Assembly (NCBI RefSeq): GCF_006704125.1
Contig: NZ_VIGH01000002.1
Location: 434,001-498,000, forward strand
Direction of reading: 5' to 3'
DNA length: 64,000 nt
DNA from: Rhodococcus spelaei
GTDB taxonomy: Bacteria; Actinomycetota; Actinomycetes; Mycobacteriales; Mycobacteriaceae
The notes under the pieces are model-generated. The model did not search any database. It was not told the origin of the DNA and worked only from the letters and a program-made list of their open reading frames with translations. Each line of letters opens with the position of its first letter. Position 1 is the stretch's first letter. Of the stretch, positions 61,615-64,000 are shown one piece after another. Both the position numbers and the translations under genes were made by a program.

Positions 61615-62493
61615 TCAGCTTTCGAACTCGTAGGTGACGCCTGTCAGCGTCTCGGATTCGCCCCACAGTGCGGCGGCGACCGCCCGGTCGCGCGACTTCG
61701 CGTTGGATGCGACCACCTTCGGGTAGCCCCGCTGCTCGAACGGTCCGTCCGGCCCGATGAAGGTGCCACCCACGGCGTCGGCGGCCGTGGCCGCGTACAG
61801 CTCCGGCAACGCGCCCATCTCGGCGCTCTGCGCCATCAGGTTGCCGATACCCATCACCCGGTCCCACACCGAGTCGGTGTGCCCCTGCAGGCCGGTGGAC
61901 GCGTAACCGGGATGTGCGGCAAGCGATTTCACCGCAGACCCGGCGGCCGCGAGGCGGCGGTCGAGCTCGTAGGCGAACAGCAGATTCGCCAGCTTCGACT
62001 GCCCGTACGCGGGCCACCGACGGTAGCTGCGATGCTCGTAGTTCGGGTCGGCCAGGTCGATGGTGCCGAGCCGGTGCATCAGCGAGGACATGGTGACCAC
62101 TCGGTCGGTGATCCGGTCCAGCAGCAGGCCGGTCAGTGCGAAGTGTCCGAGGTGATTGGTGCCGAACTGCATCTCGAATCCGTCGGCGGTCCGACGGTTC
62201 GGCACCGCCATCACGCCCGCATTGTTGACCAGAACGTCGACGGAGTCGATCCCGGCGGCGAACTCGCGCACCGAGTCCAGGTCCGCGAGATCCAGTTTGC
62301 GGACCCGGGCGCGCGATCCGAGTGGACGCGCCACCTCCTCCCCCTTCGCGACGTCCCGGCAGGCGAGCACCACGTCGGCCCCGGCCCCGGCCAGGGCGCG
62401 GGCCGTCACCGCCCCGAGCCCGCTGTTCGCGCCGGTCACCACGAAGGTGCGCCCCTGCTGATCGACGATGTCCTGCGCGGTCCATTTCGTCAT
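61615..62493 (-). CDS. Short-chain dehydrogenase/reductase
   Basis: A 292-aa classical-type SDR of the retinol-dehydrogenase-like/light-dependent group: TGANSGLG (20-27, cofactor), CRDVAKGE (NADP preference), LVNNAGVM, S137 and YGQSKLAN (Y163, K167). Substrate unknown. ATG start. Leads a two-gene unit with the VOC protein and is divergent from the small membrane protein at 62542. Confidence 0.92.
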   Translation of the reverse strand: MTKWTAQDIVDQQGRTFVVTGANSGLGAVTARALAGAGADVVLACRDVAKGEEVARPLGSRARVRKLDLADLDSVREFAAGIDSVDVLVNNAGVMAVPNRRTADGFEMQFGTNHLGHFALTGLLLDRITDRVVTMSSLMHRLGTIDLADPNYEHRSYRRWPAYGQSKLANLLFAYELDRRLAAAGSAVKSLAAHPGYASTGLQGHTDSVWDRVMGIGNLMAQSAEMGALPELYAATAADAVGGTFIGPDGPFEQRGYPKVVASNAKSRDRAVAAALWGESETLTGVTYEFES

Positions 62494-62541
62494 TGCCCGA
62501 GTTTACGACCGTCGATCCCCGCCGGCGCTAGCCTGGTCGCC

Positions 62542-62763
62542 ATGGCAAAGAAGAAGTGGTCGGCACTCGGTCCTCGCACCCGAAAAGCGATCGTCGCGCT
62601 CGGCGTCGTCGAAGTGGTGATGCTGGTTGCCACCCAGATCGACATCGCGCGCCGGCCGGCCGAGCTGGTTCGTGGCCCCAAGAACCTGTGGCGGGCACTG
62701 GCGTTCGTCAACATCGTCGGGCCTGTCGCATATTTCGTCAGGGGCCGACGCACCGCACATTGA
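62542..62763 (+). CDS. Small membrane protein (PLD-N-like)
   Basis: A 73-aa protein with two hydrophobic segments (about 16-32 and 51-66) separated by ARRPAELVRGPKNLWR, which resembles the short PLDc_N-type membrane domain common in actinobacteria. ATG 62542; the open frame extends far upstream only as antisense shadow. Monocistronic, ends 74 nt before a bidirectional hairpin. Function unknown. Confidence 0.72.
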   Translation: MAKKKWSALGPRTRKAIVALGVVEVVMLVATQIDIARRPAELVRGPKNLWRALAFVNIVGPVAYFVRGRRTAH

Positions 62764-62836
62764 CTGTGCACGCGATGACGGACAGGGCACTGGGCGGAGC
62801 GCGCGATCCATCTCGTCACCGGCTCAGCCTGTGACC

Positions 62837-62873
62837 AGTGCGGGCACGGATCCGACGGACCCGTGCCCGCACT
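62837..62873. terminator. Bidirectional terminator
   Basis: Perfect 13-bp stem AGTGCGGGCACGG (62837-62849) / CCGTGCCCGCACT (62861-62873), 11-nt loop, between convergent genes (62763 and 62891). Confidence 0.9.
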
Positions 62874-62890
62874 CTGTTGCTGCGACTCGC

Positions 62891-63019
62891 CTACATGCCG
62901 CTCTTGAAACCCGCTGTGACCGACTTCAGCAGGGCGAGCAGATCGACGAGATCCGAGCTCCCGGCGCCACCGTTGTTCGTCGTGGTCGTCGTGGTCGTGG
63001 GGGTGGTGCAATCGGCCAT
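62891..63019 (-). CDS. Thr-rich microprotein (42 aa)
   Basis: ATG 63019, AGGAG 7 nt upstream, 42 codons. Composition is striking: a run of seven Thr after MADCTTP, then NNGGAGSSDLVDLLALLKS and VTAGFKSGM, suggesting a flexible head and an amphipathic helix. It has no clear export signal. It is followed by a terminator. No homologues are recalled. Confidence 0.6.
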   Translation of the reverse strand: MADCTTPTTTTTTTNNGGAGSSDLVDLLALLKSVTAGFKSGM

Positions 63020-63175
63020 TCGTTGCTCCTGCTTGTCATTTCCGGCGCCTCTGTCGGTTCCGGCACGTGATTCGGCAACGTACATTTTCTGCCGCCGCCG
63101 CGGGCGGGATCGTCGAATATTGCTTCGCGCCCGGCCCACCGGGACGAGTCCGGTGCGGCCGCTACTGTGCTGGGC

Positions 63176-64000
63176 ATGACGGAGAACACACTCGGGCTGG
63201 CCGTGATCGGCACCGGATTCGGCTGCATAACCCACGTACCCGCGTTCCGGGACGCGGGCTTCGAGGTGCGGGCGCTGATCGGGCGCGACCGCGACCGCAC
63301 GGCCGAGCGGGCCGCGCGTTTCGACATCGCCAACGCGGTCACCTCGCTCGACGAGGCGCTCGCGGCCGCAGACATCGACGCGGTCACCATCGCCACTCCC
63401 CCGCACACCCACGCCGAGCTCGCGATCGAGGCGGCCGAGCGCGGCCTGCACGTGGTCTGCGAGAAGCCCTTCGCCGCCGACCTCACCCAGGCGCGGGCCA
63501 TGCTCGACGCCGTCGAACGCGCCGGTGTGGTGCACCAGATCGGCACCGAGTTCCGATACGCGACGCCGCAAGCCCTGCTCGCCCGACAGGTCGCCGAGGG
63601 CGCGGTCGGCACACCGAAGCTCGCCACGCTGCTGATGCACCTGCCGATGTTCGCGGCGGAGGGCAGCGAGGCGCCGGGTTGGTGGACCGACGGCTCCGCG
63701 GGCGGCGGCTGGCTCGGCGCCCAGGGCACCCACATGATCGACCAGATTCGCGCCACCCTCGGCGAGTTCGACTCGGTCAGCGCCGGACTTCCGGTGGTTG
63801 CGGACCGCGGCCAGACCGCCGAGGACAGCTTCACCGTCCACTTCCGCACGGTCGACGGCGTCGACGGAGTGCTACAGAGCACCGTCGGCTCCTGGGGTCC
63901 GCTGATGATGACCACCCGGATCGCAGGCACGGGAGGGACCGTGTGGATCGACGGTGACCGGGTCCGGCACGCCGACGCGACCGGCGAGCGCGAGGTCGAG
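63176..64000 (+). CDS. Gfo/Idh/MocA family oxidoreductase (cut by window edge)
   Basis: At least 275 residues, continuing past the right edge. N-terminal Rossmann domain with VIGTGFG (10-16), the ATPPHTHAEL segment and the EKP motif (E96-K97-P98) in VCEKPFAADL typical of NAD(P)-dependent sugar/inositol dehydrogenases; the second domain begins near HQIGTEFRYA. ATG 63176. Because no stop codon lies within the window it is an open frame. Substrate unknown. Divergent from the microprotein gene at 62891. Confidence 0.9.
   Translation, partial: MTENTLGLAVIGTGFGCITHVPAFRDAGFEVRALIGRDRDRTAERAARFDIANAVTSLDEALAAADIDAVTIATPPHTHAELAIEAAERGLHVVCEKPFAADLTQARAMLDAVERAGVVHQIGTEFRYATPQALLARQVAEGAVGTPKLATLLMHLPMFAAEGSEAPGWWTDGSAGGGWLGAQGTHMIDQIRATLGEFDSVSAGLPVVADRGQTAEDSFTVHFRTVDGVDGVLQSTVGSWGPLMMTTRIAGTGGTVWIDGDRVRHADATGEREVE

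Noticed and set aside
61294-62541. Upstream part of a 489-aa plus-strand frame
   Set aside because: Antisense over the VOC and SDR genes; only the last 73 codons from ATG 62542 form a plausible protein.

Overview
KIND OF ORGANISM. High-GC DNA from a mycolic-acid actinobacterium (order Mycobacteriales), most likely Nocardiaceae such as Rhodococcus sensu lato. The grounds are gene content (Rpf with a c-di-AMP riboswitch, SepH, bacterial XPB helicase, F420-type luciferase-like oxidoreductase, hemophore-related protein), frequent GTG starts and 4-nt start/stop overlaps, and clear collinearity, in inverted order, with the M. tuberculosis Rv0896-Rv0858c segment, without PE/PPE genes. Ortholog assignments are recalled from family knowledge, not computed. 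No tRNA, rRNA, CRISPR array, prophage or insertion sequence was recognised. LAYOUT. 1-7.8 kb: tandem FKBP isomerase and citrate synthase gltA, aldose epimerase, MFS exporter + pdxH, second citrate synthase citA, serC. 7.8-12 kb: an accessory patch with a Baeyer-Villiger-type monooxygenase, a DUF559/AbiEi-like gene bracketed by two copies of one palindrome, RidA, a deaminase and a membrane protein. 12-36.8 kb: the conserved core. It holds sepH, a PHA-synthase-like hydrolase, DUF6928, DUF2537-TrmH, MarR, purine permease, DUF2530, YhgE/Pip, PAP2, a large GHKL ATPase, DUF3027, a glutamine cyclotransferase-like lipoprotein, an Rv0876c-type MFS protein, DUF2771, cspB, YccF, a GT87 mannosyltransferase, riboswitch-rpfA, an XPB-associated protein, two microproteins, XPB and DUF3239. 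36.8-48 kb: regulators with nearby targets: ECF41 sigma + carboxymuconolactone decarboxylase, dapC + AraC regulator, a second ECF sigma + DHA2 exporter, a CBS protein, LysE, and a VOC protein + WYL regulator. 48-50.3 kb: a probably LexA-controlled AlkB-like gene and a class I DAHP synthase with an aromatic leader peptide (attenuator). 50.3-55 kb: a persulfide/sulfane-sulfur module. 55-64 kb: peroxide defence (gpx, ohrR-ohr), TetR/quinone reductase, hydrolase/WYL, secreted proteins, SDR, and a Gfo/Idh/MocA oxidoreductase cut by the right edge. HOW GENES WORK TOGETHER. The most notable parts are regulatory. (1) A CstB-like persulfide dioxygenase-rhodanese + MFS operon and a divergent cysteine desulfurase gene each carry the operator TATTCCA-N8-TGGAWTA next to an ArsR-rhodanese regulator whose only cysteines lie in its rhodanese loop. 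(2) An ECF sigma gene and the convergent DHA2 exporter share the promoter GTCACA-N17-GTCAT. (3) The ECF41 partner gene carries TGTCACG-N16-CGTC. (4) A 25-codon leader with a Tyr-Phe-Trp-Phe run precedes the DAHP synthase. (5) Paired GTGCAC sites precede both ohrR and the glutathione peroxidase.
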